A stretch of DNA of 64,000 nucleotides from Platycnemis pennipes (Eukaryota; Arthropoda; Insecta; Odonata; Platycnemididae): contig OW121851.1 in the NCBI GenBank assembly GCA_933228895.1, positions 116,333,271-116,397,270 on the forward strand, read 5' to 3'. Shown piece by piece: positions 45,149 to 57,479 of this stretch. The translations under genes were made by a program, and so were the position numbers. A model generated the notes under the pieces. That model searched no databases and was not told where the DNA came from. It was given only the letters and a program-made list of their open reading frames with translations. The first letter of the stretch is position 1. Every line of letters begins with the position of its first letter.

Positions 45149-45340
45149 TCATAAAAATTCAATTTTAGCCCTTTTTTCAAAATCACGGAAATGACCTGTT
45201 TCAACAAGGTGTTTTGCGGACCCAGAAGTGACGTCGCAGCTGATCTAAAACAGTCCATGTTCCTTAACCTAATTAAAAAGCTTTCCATAGGTTTGCCCAA
45301 TATATTGTGTATCACAGTCAATGCATTTCGATATGTAAAC
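45149..45340 (-). pseudogene. GIY-YIG endonuclease fragment of Penelope-like element
   Basis: A minus-strand frame of 64 codons starting VYISKCIDCDTQYIGQTYGK, then VKEHGLF and, further on, SAKHLVETGHFRDF. This follows the Penelope endonuclease pattern: VYxI-C-x-C-x(2)-YIGQT near the start, (R)xKEH, then a conserved H-x(5)-H region. Two in-frame TAG stops (codons 24 and 32) and a terminal TGA break it. Similarity appears to continue in another frame toward about 45060 (TEIVNSPDSNML). In an intact element the enzyme nicks the target to prime reverse transcription. This fragment is inactive and lacks the adjoining RT. Confidence 0.75.
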
Positions 45341-45522
45341 ACTAACATTATTCCTCCTCACCCCCACCCCTCTTTATCACGACTATATGAACTATGGTAG
45401 GTATAAGGCTCAGGACCACTAGGGATTTACCTTGAAGATTAGGGAACACTAGGGATTTACCACGACGTGTCGAAACCAATGTCGGTTTCCATATATTACA
45501 TAAGTGTGAATTATATTCAATG

Positions 45523-47970
45523 AATGTTCATTATATATTTATGGCCATCGAATCATTCCTCAAAGTGATGCCTTCGGTGTTAGCTGGTAAATAATAAATA
45601 CTGCCGAATTTTTCCTCACGACTCTTGTATAGGGCTTGTGACAAGAAATGTGTATTGCTCATTAGATAGGATCCTGTGCTTGTATGGGAAAATTCCGGCG
45701 TTGCCTCTCATGCTAGCCTAATTTGAACTTCTATTCTGTTATTGCCTACACACCAGCAGTCTTTTTCGATTCCTATTGATTTTATGACACCTTAAATATT
45801 ATTGTTGTTTTTCTGCTACTGTCTACTCTTTTGATCCGGCTTTGTCGTAGAAGGACTTTCACTGATGCCGTTTTAGTCTCTCAGTCGCGAGAAAATATTG
45901 GAAATGATAGAAATGTTTTAACGTACGATTAGTTTCCCGTTTGCATGAATTATTCAGAATTTGCCTTGTCCATAAAGCGGATTTAACAGGCTTGTAATAA
46001 TCTGTTGACTTGTAATATATCTATTATTTGATTTTGGTACTTTATTTCGTAATGGCTCTTATATCCGTGCAATGGAATGGATTTTGTGTTGAAGGAAATA
46101 CGAGTATCGTCGAGGGTATTTGCAGCAAGCAACGTAATCCGGATGCATCGAATCTCGCATCTGCAATCGAAATATAGAATTAGTTTGAAGTTAGCTTACC
46201 CGGAATCCTTTTATGCCGCAGAAGTTCCGTTATGATGAATTTATTGATTTTCTCTCTGCTATGGTGCTGATAATATCACGTGAATGGGTTCATTATGGAC
46301 CCAATTGATTCTCAACTTTCACGGAATGATGTGCTTGACAACGTTGCTTCGATCACTCCCTGGTTTGTCTACCAAGTATTAAGTATTTAGTTATGTTGGA
46401 TTTCGACATTGAATTTGAAAGTTTGTCTCTATTACCTTTGGTGAGGTCAGAGATGCTGTATGCTTGTTTATTTCTATGGTTTTTATTAAAACTTACTCCC
46501 TACATTTTTCATACGACTTCTAAATAACCGAGATATTTCATTTTCTGTTATTTCTGCGATGTACACATATCTTATATGCACATATACGTGTAAATTACAT
46601 GCACACTGAATTATTTCAGTATGTGCCAGCCACGTAATGAAAAATAATCGCCCCATGTGTGGATACATTACTATTATCATCAGATACCTTTTGCTCATCG
46701 CGATCCATCAAAATATTTTAGCGGTGTACAGGGGAGGGAAGGAAATGGAGTCGCTAAAGAGAAGGGGTGAAGATGGAAGAGGAGAGGACTTGATAACTAG
46801 CTCAAGGACGAGGAAGGCGTAGGGTACAAATATTCGTTTATCAGAGATAGTACATCTGTTTCATTTTCGCTCGCTCCCCTGCGTCTAAACTACACGCTAC
46901 TATTTACCGGTGCGTATTTGTAAGTTGCGCTAATGGTTTCGTTATTTGAGCTGAAACTTTGTATGAATCCCCAAAAATGTTAAATTGAACCGCTTCCACC
47001 TGTTGTGCAATGAGTTGTATTGTTTCTTAGGGGAAATTGTGTGGGACATTTCTATGGCGTCATCATAGCCTGGCTGATGGGATATTTCTATGGCAAAATT
47101 GCCTCCCTTCAACGTTTCCTCACGCTATGCATATACATATTGCCATAATGTGTGGCACTTGTGTCATTCAGTCAGCGACTTTGGTTATTTTTCCTGAGAA
47201 ATGTAGTACACACGTAGAAACGTGCTAAAATGAGACCGGATAATTTTGGAATGTCGTATTTGCAGTATGTTTCACCAAATTACAAATTCCATATGTGGTT
47301 AAATCACCATGAATCTCTTCGTTTTTGCATATTTTTTCTCTATAATATGGGGAATATATTTTTTTTTTGGTAGAAAAAATTGTGGTCTCCACAAACCCCG
47401 TTATAAACGCTTTCCTTTTTCAAACCTTTTTGTGGGCCAAGAACACTGTAAGAGAAGATTTTGAATCCCTTAATTTTATTTCTTGGGAAATTAATGAGTA
47501 ATATCTATACGAACTTGGATGTACCGCCTGAAATTAATAGTTTTTTGTTTGTTCATGCTATAATCTCCCCAATCAGTCCAAGTGTTTTATTTAACCCTCG
47601 AAAATATCTAAATTCATTGAAGCCAGTTCATCGATGTGTAGTGAAGCAGTGTTTATGATTTTATATTCGATTCTCTTCGTTCATCAGAAACTCCATACGT
47701 TCTCAAAGCAGGTCTTGAAAGGGATGTTTTCGCCTCTAATCAATTTATCCCATTATAATTCCCTTCAGGTCTTAGGCTCAAGCAATATTCGCAAAGTGAT
47801 ACAATCCTCCCAGTCCCTTTCACTGTAACTTAGACATCCTGCTGTATTCATAGTAAGTTTCGTGGCAATTTCTACTCCTTCACAATCTCATATCAAGACT
47901 GAGGTCACCCGCGTCAGAACTATCGTAAATTGGTTTCCGGCACCTCGAGGTGTCTCCTCTTCATCATCTC
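45523..47970. other. AT-rich stretch without identifiable genes
   Basis: About 2.4 kb with no recognisable coding, RNA or transposon sequence. Confidence 0.45.
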
Positions 47971-47978
47971 ATCTTTTT

Positions 47979-48274
47979 TTATTCATGTTCATGTGTTTGA
48001 TGTATTTGTGGCGTTGTATCTAAGTGTGTACTCCTCCATTTTCGCTCATCCTGTATCCCCACCCTTCGCAAGTTTTCTTTTGTTCGATGAATGAAGTCTG
48101 TGTGTCTCCTTTGCTTTCCTCCGTCCTTTCCGTCGCTAGTCTTTGGATGGAGGACGGAGGTAATTTGATGAAATCGTCTCGTCCGACGCCCACGGTGGAG
48201 ACCCGTAGGGTCCCCACTCCCCATGCCCGGCCAGAGGGGTAGGTAGTCCCAATCAAAGTGCCTATCTCGAACAA
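47979..48274 (-). other. Unrecognised GC-richer open segment
   Basis: Two overlapping minus-strand frames are open: 48274-48020 (starts MFEIGTLIGTTYPSGRAWGV) and 48224-47979. They cover a locally GC-richer block with CCCACGGTGGAGACCC on the plus strand. Two open frames over the same bases cannot both be coding, and no family is recognised. It may be part of an old repeat. Confidence 0.2.
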
Positions 48275-48549
48275 GATGCCGAGCTGAGATCGTCCCTAAT
48301 TTTCTTATTATGCCTACATTTTTAGATGCACTCTTTTTCCTCCCTCACTTTGCTTCGTTTTGGAGTCAACAACGAAGGGGAAAATTATTTTTCATCAGTA
48401 GCCACCAAAACAAAGTTCAGATCTTACTGAATATTAGTGCTTGATTCAGTTTTCACTTATCATCTTCATTCATCGTGAACTTTTCTGTTTCATGCGTCCA
48501 ATTACATCGTGAACAGGTTCGGGTTCTGCCCTTTGTATTGCCGTCTAGT

Positions 48550-49880
48550 GTTGCTGCGAGATGAGATGAGACTTGGGGTCAGTCTCCGTCTCGTCTCTGT
48601 CTCGAGTGTCGTGCGATACTATTTGAGTCTCGATTCGTGTAGTGTTCTCCTGTGTTCCTAGTCCCTTTGTCTACAATTTACGATTCCAGTTAGATGATAT
48701 CCCAATTCTTTAGTCGCATATAATTGCCTAACCTAAGTAAATGTTGCCCTTAAGCTTATTAAGAAATAAAACATGTAGTATTTCACTTAAGAAGTTTGCA
48801 TGGTGTAGTAATCCTCGAAGTAATCTAAGCGTAGTCCAGTATCGCAGCCCAATATCCCATATGGAAGAGGAGAGCTTGGCCTGATTCGCTTTTCGGTGAA
48901 CGATAAACCTTTCACGTAAATCAAGTTTCTTGCAGTTAAGGCTACTGCCCCCAGTCGTGGAAACCGTTCAGCGTGCTGGTATTTGGTTCATGATGAGGGT
49001 ATGGGGACAGATTTCCTGACGGACGGGGGATTTGTAATCTGCCATCCTCTGAGCCTCTAAGCCTACATTTTTTCAACACTTCACCTAAAAATTAATTAGA
49101 ATACAATGAACCATCCGTATTGCAGGAGGGAATCTTAAAATAGGTAGGATCACAATGCTACTACTTCATGGATACATGCTACGTATATGAGTCACGTGTA
49201 ACTAGATGGTAATAATCTACATAATAATCGACTAAATACTGGTTATAAATGCTTTCTGCAAATATATTTGCCGGTATTTCCCTTGCATGCATTGGTTAGT
49301 AATGTTAAAACATGATTCATTCTCTACAGACTACTCAAGCAATATTTCATCTACTATCCCTTTCCAACGCTGTCTATTATGTTCGCTTATGTTACGCGGA
49401 AACAATGGCATTTTAAATCTCTTGATACGACAAAATATCTCTCTAGTCTTGTGTACGTGATCCAATATATCATAATGCAGAGAGGTTCTTAATATATATC
49501 TAACGTTATCTGCAAACATATCAGCATGGAATTAACAATAAAGTTTTAGCCTAAATTTAGCCTGTGTTCTGATAGTAATTGTCATCCTAGTTCTTCTATC
49601 AACTAACTACGTAACACATATACAAATTTCGTAACGATCTTTTACAAATGTTATTTATTTGTTAAATTTTGCTGATTTGTTAAATCTTGCTCGTCTACAG
49701 TTCACTGCTCTTCTAATGCATTCCATATTCGCTGTATTTGTAGTCAAAAAAGTTATTCCCAGAATCTCTTTTACGCTTATCTTAAACCACTTTCTTTCAC
49801 CGAGACCACCGCTACGAGCCTATCGAAAGTCTCGTCTCGTCTCTCAAAACAGCGTTGTCTTGTTTCGAGTCTCACGGCAA
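48550..49880. mobile_element. Possible element with GAGAC-rich inverted ends
   Basis: The left end has GTTGCTGCGAGATGAGATGA followed by GACTT. The reverse complement of the right end has GTTGCCGTGAGACTCG, then GAGAGACGAGACGAGACTTT. The GAGA(C/T) blocks in inverted orientation 1.3 kb apart suggest terminal inverted repeats. No 8-bp target duplication was found and no transposase is seen between them. Confidence 0.3.
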
Positions 49881-51990
49881 CGCAGTACTATTCCTCCTTT
49901 CGTTATTTTATGATTTCTTGCTAAGCCTATATTGCTTTTGCTTTCCTTTGTCCCCTTGAATAGACTACCTTTACTTACGCAAGTATAGTGCCGGAGTAGT
50001 AATGATCCATCGAGCATTGTGCCTTCTCGGTGTTATGAATAATGATTTTACTTTGTTACCTCTGAAAGCCCTGATAATTTATTCTATCCGTCAATGTAAT
50101 AAGCTAAAAAGGCAAAAAGCATTCCATCAATGATTCAGAGTTATCTTTTACGCCCTTTTTTATTTTTTATGATTAATGGTAGTGAAATTGGTTTTCTCTT
50201 GTGCGATTTATTTTTCTAAAGTACTTTATTCCAAAACACCTATCAGCCTGTGGTAATATACAATGATGGAATGCGCAGTCATCTCCTCATATACATGTGC
50301 ACCTGCACTGTCCTAAATCTGTTGAATTATTATGCCGTAACGATAAAAAACCTACTTGGTCGTAATATTATTATTCTGTAAATAGTCGAATGGGTGATGA
50401 TAAGAGACGTTACGGTGCGCTTCTGGGACTGTATATCTGTTGTTGGAATGACGTTAAGCACACTCACTAAGTCTGATATCATTTCCTTTACCCTACTTTC
50501 AAAACTCTTGCGGAAAGTTGCTGAACTAAATAGACGTGTTTTATCCCCTCATAGGTACAGGCTGCACGCAATGGCTTGGAATTTTTCTTTCCACCTTCCG
50601 TCCCTCATAATTCATCTATTGAGGAATGGAGTTTATTTCTTTCCCTAAGAATGCATTTCTTCAATCACAATATCTTCTGAGAGAGATGTATCCTTCCACA
50701 TCGCATGTCTCAGGCATTATAGGGAGGATTTCCATTCCGAGGTGCCTCTCGTCCTTCTTGTATTCCTACTCCAACGTGAAATGCTCCGTATTTGTCATTC
50801 ATTCGTAGAATTTTATTGTATGCGAAGAATTTTGTTTGTGTTGGTTCGCATGCATACCGTTTCTTTCAAGGAAATATTCTCGACCCTTTGTTCCCGGAGC
50901 GATAAAATCGGTCTAATTTTTTTATTATTGTAGAATGTTTCCCTAATTTTGGGCATGCATTTTTTTCGTAATAATGTAAAATGTTTTGGAATTACTTGGA
51001 TTAGTATCGCTTTTCGATTGGGGTGGATATTTGTATGCAAACTATTAATGAGCTTTCCAGCTTATGCGTGGGAACGGAAATCAGTGGGAATTAGTATTGC
51101 TGATTAGAATTAGTGTTTGACAGCCCTAATTTCTTTATAAGAATCAACTCGATAACAGATATACAAAAGTTTTTGGCGTGTTTTCGCATGGAACTATTGG
51201 AACGATAGGGATTTGAGTAGGACGCGATAATTAGGTACTATCAGCCTATAGTTCCATTTCAGAAAGTCCTTCTATTTTGCAATAAAAATGAAAAAAGTTT
51301 AGGCATTTCGCTCAATATGTTTGTACTTTTTCCTAAAACCTTGTTTGGGTCGCTACTTGATGTACCGCCGATTTCATCATCTCTGTGTGTGCAGAAACGC
51401 TGTAACATTTTAACTTCATAGAAATATGAATATTCAAATACTTATTGAGTTTTAGAATTTTACTTATAAATGCAGGGAAGTAGAATATGTGGGAAATTAT
51501 AATCGTAGTCAATTTTCCACCACTCTAGCAGACTGCGAAGAACAAAATTTGAGTAAATTGTGGTATATTGGGCTGAAAACCAGATTTTTCGCGAAATTTC
51601 TTCAAAATAATTCTGTGGCCCTAATGTTTGGGCACACTTTTCTAGTTGTGGTACTCATCCATGCCAACGTTGTTGCGTACCTCACCCAACTCTTCCCATT
51701 CGTAATACAGTAATCCTTTAAGGATTTGCGTCGTACTACCAGCGCAATATTCGTCGATTCATCACGGCGTTTGACCTTTAGTATTTTGCTTCGTGACAAA
51801 TAAAATACCTGTATCTTGCGACGACGATGACGGTGAAGAATGCATTTTTTTTCTTAAATTGCTGAGTTACGGCCCTTGGCGGTTTTGCTTGACTTTAACT
51901 GCCAAGAAAGTTGAAAGTTTGATTCACAACGCTTTAGGGCGCCGTAACTCCCCTTTGTTTAATCACAGTTTATCCTTTTAACCTAGTCTT
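49881..51990. other. AT-rich stretch without identifiable genes
   Basis: No recognisable gene; short T-rich frames only. Confidence 0.45.
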
Positions 51991-52841
51991 AAATTCTCCT
52001 CCCGTGCCACTCCTTTGCCTTCCAGCCTTTCCATTTTTTCCCCTCTGCCCCCCTCCCCCTCCTGTCCTCTCCGGACTCTTCTCCTCTCACTGCCTCTGTC
52101 CTGTTTACTCAAAGATTTAACATTGTTCCAGGCGCTTAAATTTATTACCAAGTTTTCACCTCCATCCCCTCTCTCCCCCTCAAGCCTTTACCTCGCATCT
52201 TCTGTATTCTTATTAAATTATCTAAAGGGAAGGCGGGAGAGACGGAGGTGGTTGGAGGCCGAGAGGAAGGGGGAGGGCGCAGTGGCGGAAAAAAATAAAT
52301 AGGTCGTGAAGGGCGCATTATAAAGATGAATAAGCATCCAAGCTCGCCCCTCCGCTTCTCCGTGCTTGTTTCGTTATCTCGGCCAGGTTTTTTACGCCGT
52401 CGACTGGAATGGAGCGTATGTATAATTGTTATTTATTTAACTTAGAGCCGTGCGAGATGGTGCGAGAAGAGGGGAGGGGGGAGAAGAGCGAGGCTTGGGT
52501 GTCTACGGTGGCAGCAAGAGGGAGAGAGAAGAGATGGAACAGGAAGAAGGAGATGCGGTGGTGTCATTGACTCTGTGTGGATGCGTTTATGACGGCAACC
52601 TGGGGGTGCGGTAGGGAGGGGGTGGTTGGTTGTTGGAGGCTGCTCCCCACGTCGGCACTCCCCTATGGGGTGGGTGGGCTATCGAGGGAGGACTTGGCCC
52701 CTTCGCCAAGGTGCTAAAGAGAGGGAGAAGGAAGGGTTGGAGGGGGGGCGGGGGCGGTGAGAGGAGGGTGTTGTGGGAGCGGCGTAGTGTAGCTGGGAGT
52801 TGGAGCGCGGTCGTAAGGGTTGGCCGCCTCTTCTCCCTCAG
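51990..52841 (+). other. CT-rich then GA/G-rich island
   Basis: C/T-rich (52000-52200), then purine-rich (52225-52290 and 52460-52770) with GGGGGGGCGGGGGCGG near 52741-52757. CpG is frequent in the last 300 bp. It ends in TCTTCTCCCTCAG, a good splice acceptor, directly before the candidate exon at 52842. Regulatory function is inference. Confidence 0.35.
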
Positions 52842-53002
52842 GATATATCACCCTCGTAGTTCATCGGGAGGCGTGCCGCGGATGCGAAGACAACGAAATC
52901 GTTGCATACGAAATCGGCGAACGCGTTGTTGCCTTACTTCGTGAGACACGGCTCTGTTACCTCGAAGACTCGTGCTGGGGAGTGGAAACCATACAATTAT
53001 AA
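52842..53002 (+). CDS. Candidate exon, unknown product
   Basis: After the acceptor TCTTCTCCCTCAG, a frame entering in phase 1 (first full codon TAT at 52844) runs 52 codons to TAA at 53000-53002. It includes YITLVVHREACRGCEDNEIV, AYEIGERVVALLRETRLCY and LEDSCWGVETIQL. Composition is protein-like (mixed, hydrophilic, five cysteines including CRGC) and less biased than the GC-rich frames elsewhere in the window. CpG-rich codons mix with AT-ending ones. I recognise no domain. It would be a terminal exon; no upstream partner or polyadenylation signal is identified. Chance remains quite possible at this length. Confidence 0.3.
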
Positions 53003-56000
53003 TCGACCTCTTTGGTGATAAAGAGCATTCAGGTTCACCCCAGACATTGTTTCCAATCCATTCGAGCACTCATTCAGGAATTCAAGCTCTTCCGTTTAGT
53101 CTCTTCTGAGTGAGAAAGCTTTTTTTTCCAACTCACGAGAAAAATAACTTGCTGAACAGCAATGTTAATAAATAAGTATTTTCCTCGCAATACGTAACTG
53201 CATATTTTCGATTATATATTCACAATAAAGAGCCGCGAGTATGAATATTTTAAAAAAAATTGTAATTCATGCCAATTTTCGGTGTTATCACTGTATTAGG
53301 ATCTGTCCTTAATATTCCTGGTGGTGAAATATGATCATAAAAAATCCATTAGTATAACACTGTCTCGTTTGTCGGTTGAATCTGTATTTTTTTTAATGCG
53401 GCGTTTTTGTTTCATGGCAGTAAAATTAGTTACGCTCAAATGATTAAGTTCGGAAAATTTACCGTCGATATACTGTGGAAATCAAACGTAATCAACAATT
53501 TGAAAGTAAATGAAATCTGTTTAATTACAATTTAATAAACTAATGTGCCTTGGATTCAAGTTGGTTAGTGGCATTTAGCTTCTGTTTATTGCGGCACTTA
53601 GCTTCGGCTGGCCGAAAGTTTTTGATCAGCGCCAGACCTGCAATTTCTTTTTTTTCATTGGAGAGGTGAAGAAGGGAATGGTATTCCACGATTGAGGATA
53701 TTGTTTTGTCCCACATGTGGACTTGATGTGGTTGTTGGGTTTTCATAAATTGGTGACGTATTTCCAGTTAAGGAGAGTGTACTCATTAGAGTTGATATAT
53801 TCAGTAGTTTCCAGAGCATAACATCATGAAACCATGAGAATATATCCTTAGATTATGTTTTTTTAGTTATAAGCTTCATTACGGAAATGTAATATTGCAA
53901 ACGGGACAAATGCATAGTATGTTTTGTAGAAAGGAGTTCATTTTCCTAACTCTTAGGCTTTATGTGTGCTTTTCAAGGTGAATTATTCTTTGTTAATTTT
54001 AGTATCGCTTTTAACGTCCCTCGAAGCCTACTTTATTCCAGTCGGTTATGGCAGTCAGATTGGTATTCGACTGACCTGGTAATCCATATGTCGCAGTTTC
54101 ATAACCCGTCCAGGACATGGACTTTGTGTTTGTACTGGAAATCTTTATATATAAATCTTTATCTTTTTATATAAATCTTGGTTAATAAGGTGTGATATAA
54201 CCTTGGAGCACCTACAACCAAAGACTATTACTTATTGTATTTGAGCTGTATTATGTATTCTCAGTTTGGATGATTAAGGTGTATATGAAGGAACCACTGT
54301 TGAGGCATGATAATTCTAATATTCAATGCGTAACAATTCACTTTCTTGTAACTTATCACAAACTTATTTAATAATTCAACACGGTATCGTCAGTACATGA
54401 GCATCGAAACCCGTAGTGTTAATAAATATGCTGTGGGAAAATTATAACGGACTAATTATTATAATGGCTTAAAGCTTGCTATTTCTGGATGGGATTTAAA
54501 TATTATTCCCTGGTTGGAACTGCTAGCGTGGTGATGGCAATTACTTTTTATACTCCATGTACTCTTCGATTGTTACCTCAATATGAATACTTTAATTGAT
54601 GCGGACTCAACCTGGTAAAATATTTTATGGTTGCTTGCTCTGAAAGTCCTTATCTTCTCGCATGGAGAAGTGCTGTGTTGATTCTCCTACATTTGGGTGC
54701 CAACGCCAAGGTGTGGTAAATTACGACGAAGTTTTAAGAGTGAAAGAGGGAACAGAAAATAAAAGTCAGATAGACTGACTATAGTTCTATAAAAGAAATG
54801 GCCTTGGGCCATGAACTGTGTTGTCTCATATGCTTGGAGAATTTTTAATCTTGCGTTATGATTTCATGTACAAGAGTGAGTGAGTCACTGATGATATCAT
54901 GTGCTCCGTATGAGGGTGTACCATGTTTTTATCTCGATATTTTTTTAAATCTTGGGTACTGAGATGAGTTAAAGGTGAATTTGATGAATATGTTGAGTAA
55001 GTAATACCATTCGGAAATTAAGTGGTTTCATGGAATTCAAAAACCTTAAGTATTAATGAATTGCCTTAATTAATATTTAGAATGGGAGCTCCATTCTTCA
55101 ATTTGCCAAACATATTTTTCAAGCTAGTTTCTCAGCTAGCGTATAAATATTGTGAAAAATTGCTTCAAGTACGATTTAACATGGAGCCTATGTTCTTTTC
55201 ACATCATTAAGAAAAAAACAGAATTGATACAGCTCATTTAGGCATTATTTTAAATGTGATTAGATTTACTATCTTAATTCTCGGACAAGCTGGATAGAAC
55301 TCTTAAAGCAAGTTAAATGTCAACATTCATTTGAAATCGTGAGGTAATCAAATGCCCTTTTGAAAACGTTCTGCTCGTAATTTATAGTGTGTACGTTCGA
55401 CGCTCGATAATATTTCACTTCATTGTGGAAAACGATTCCGCTCGGTGTTGGCCTTCTCGCGCATCGAGCTGGCTTGGTATATTCATCGCGCAGACCTTCA
55501 ACTTGTGCAGCATCGTGAAAATATTTACCTCTGCAATAACACAACACACATCCTCATAGTGCTCTGAAGGCCACCGCAAGGGCGCGTGGCAGAGGGTGCC
55601 TCCACGCCAGGCATTCTGCCGTCGGCCTCGAAATCCTTTTGTTAGTAACCACATAGCTAGCTCTACTGTACAGTAAATTCAGGTAAGGAGCCTAATACCT
55701 CCACGTTCGGTAAAAATTTCAAATTTTCATCATGCAGGGCCGACATCACACAAAACTGGTGAAAATATTTGTGTTTATGACAAATAACACAGAGACCTCT
55801 TCTTTGTTAGTTTTACAACCCCTGGAACTCACAAATTAGCAGTCTTTGTTTTTTGAGATGGAAAGATTCCACAGATGAAGTACCAAGTTGCTTTTATTTG
55901 TGTTTATGAATGAAACATTTTAAGAGTGTGTACATCGTACAAAGTCTTATGTGGACGTGCAAAATTAGCCTTGTGTTATACCTCGCAGTCATTCCCAGAT

Positions 56001-56496
56001 CTGATTTACTTTAGTCCTTTATCCTGCGCGTGACGTTATACACCTCGCTGCCTTAATATGTATTCATGAGTTAACTTCATTATTTAGCCTTCCATAGCAA
56101 GATGTAATTTATAAATATTTTAAGCATCCTTATAGAAGGAAATCTCCATTAATTTGTATAAAAGATTTAACTTGCACTTCAAACTACATTCAGAATGTAT
56201 TTCCCTACCTATTTTTTTCAACGACATGAGAACCCTGCTGGACAGCTTATAGCACCTTTTATATAACTGGCTGCTTGCGTCAGTGCATCTAGTAGCGAAT
56301 TTTTCGTTAGTGTAAAATTTCAGAAAATAAAAACGGATACCTATGCAGCTTGTAGATGATTTGCAATCATGGGTTAAGAAAGAAAACAAATTATATCCGT
56401 TAGCGTAGTTCACCTTTCAAGGAGATGAAAGGTTAATTAAAACCATATCCTCTCGTTCTTTGTTGCCTGAAAGGATTAACTAGTGTTCTGCCTAGC
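53003..56496. other. AT-rich stretch with one repeat relic
   Basis: No recognisable gene. ATATAAATCTTTAT-type words repeat near 54141-54180. At 55552-55605 the block CTCTGAAGGCCACCGCAAGG followed by GCGCGTGGCAGAGGGTGCC is a relative of the TGCAAGCCACC tail segment seen at 16177 and 44958. Confidence 0.45.
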
Positions 56497-56504
56497 GTGA
56501 GAAT

Positions 56505-56781
56505 CAGCGGCGTCGGAAGTGGGAGGCAGGTGGGGCATTCAGCCACCCCAGAATTTGCCCCGGGCCCTTGAGAAATGAGTCCTCGTTAATTAAAAAAAAA
56601 TTCACTTGTTTTCAGCTTGCCTATTCCCTTCTGACGCATATTCTACCACCTTCATATGCACTTTTAGCGGAATTCTAGTCTCTACCCCCTCCTATCCGAA
56701 AAAAAATGCGGGCCCCTTTCTTAGGAGCCGGGCCCTTTTCAAGGTTGGCCCCTACCAGCGAAAATAGTTCCGACGCCCCTG
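56505..56781. mobile_element. hAT-type MITE with perfect 8-bp TSD
   Basis: A 277-bp element with a perfect 8-bp target duplication GTGAGAAT at 56497-56504 and 56782-56789. Termini are CAGCGGCGTCGGAAGT (left) and, as reverse complement of the right end, CAGGGGCGTCGGAACT, matching at 14 of 16. A CAG start and an 8-bp duplication are hAT hallmarks. The interior has repeated GGGCCC blocks and an A-run but no transposase frame, so it would have moved using a transposase supplied elsewhere. Confidence 0.88.
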
Positions 56782-57479
56782 GTGAGAATTACCTGGTTTA
56801 AGAACGAAATAGGACTCATTTATCTACTGGCCTTTGTGTACATGCATCTTCTTCAGGCCAGCCGTCTTGTAGTTTTTAGTCGTCTGCCATCACGGGTATG
56901 TTGTTCTTTGAGTCTTAATTTTGTTTCAAAACTCAGAAAGAGTATTTGAATATATTTCTCAATTCAGGTAACAAGCTTTGAGTTCATTTCAATTGTTTTT
57001 ATCCGGTGGAAATGAGTTTGAATAGTCATAATGGTATGGCATCCACAAAAATAATCATCCTCATTCAAGATGATTTTTTCTTTCATTCTATGTGGAAATC
57101 TTTCAATTGGAAATATCAACGGGTTACACCATTAAGATTTTGCAGCTAGTTTGCAATCCTTGAATTTGAATATTAATCGTAAATGGGTGTTATTTTCATT
57201 AATAGATACTCGTTAACCTATAAGTGATTATTTACCACATTCTGATGATGTGACGAAGTAATTCATTAAAATAAGTGTGATGCAGTGAAAGATGAATTGA
57301 AGTGCATCTGCAAAAGTTGCACTCTACACTAGCATGTAACGTAGTCCTCAATTCTTGATCCGAAAGAGTAGGTATGTTCACTCATATCGTGTGAACGCTT
57401 CGCTCTTAATTCTAGTCACTCCCATGATATTCGCGTGGAAAGCTTTTGCTCTCCGGTCGTCTCTTGTCACTTCATACGT

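Larger units (their letters stand above)
44785..45522 (-). mobile_element. Penelope-like element remnant with inverted ends
   Basis: Arms at 44785-44936 and 45353-45522 are inverted copies sharing GGAAACCGACCTAGGTTTCG-like, GGTAAAATCCC, GGCTTATATAGTCGCGA and GGGGCGAGGAGG blocks. Between them on the minus strand is a broken GIY-YIG endonuclease (45149-45340). A GIY-YIG endonuclease between terminal repeats bearing hammerhead-like motifs is diagnostic of Penelope-like retroelements. RT sequence is missing, so this is an internally deleted copy. The right arm contains an extra duplicated TAGGGATTTACC (about 45420-45461) that splits its hammerhead core. Confidence 0.75.

Noticed and set aside
54398..54420. 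GAGCATCGAAACCCGTAG as a hammerhead core
   Set aside because: Only the GAAAC half is present; no box 1 or stem II.
57242..57262. CTGATGATGTGACGAAG as a hammerhead core
   Set aside because: Has box 1 but lacks GAAA at the right place and any stem II.
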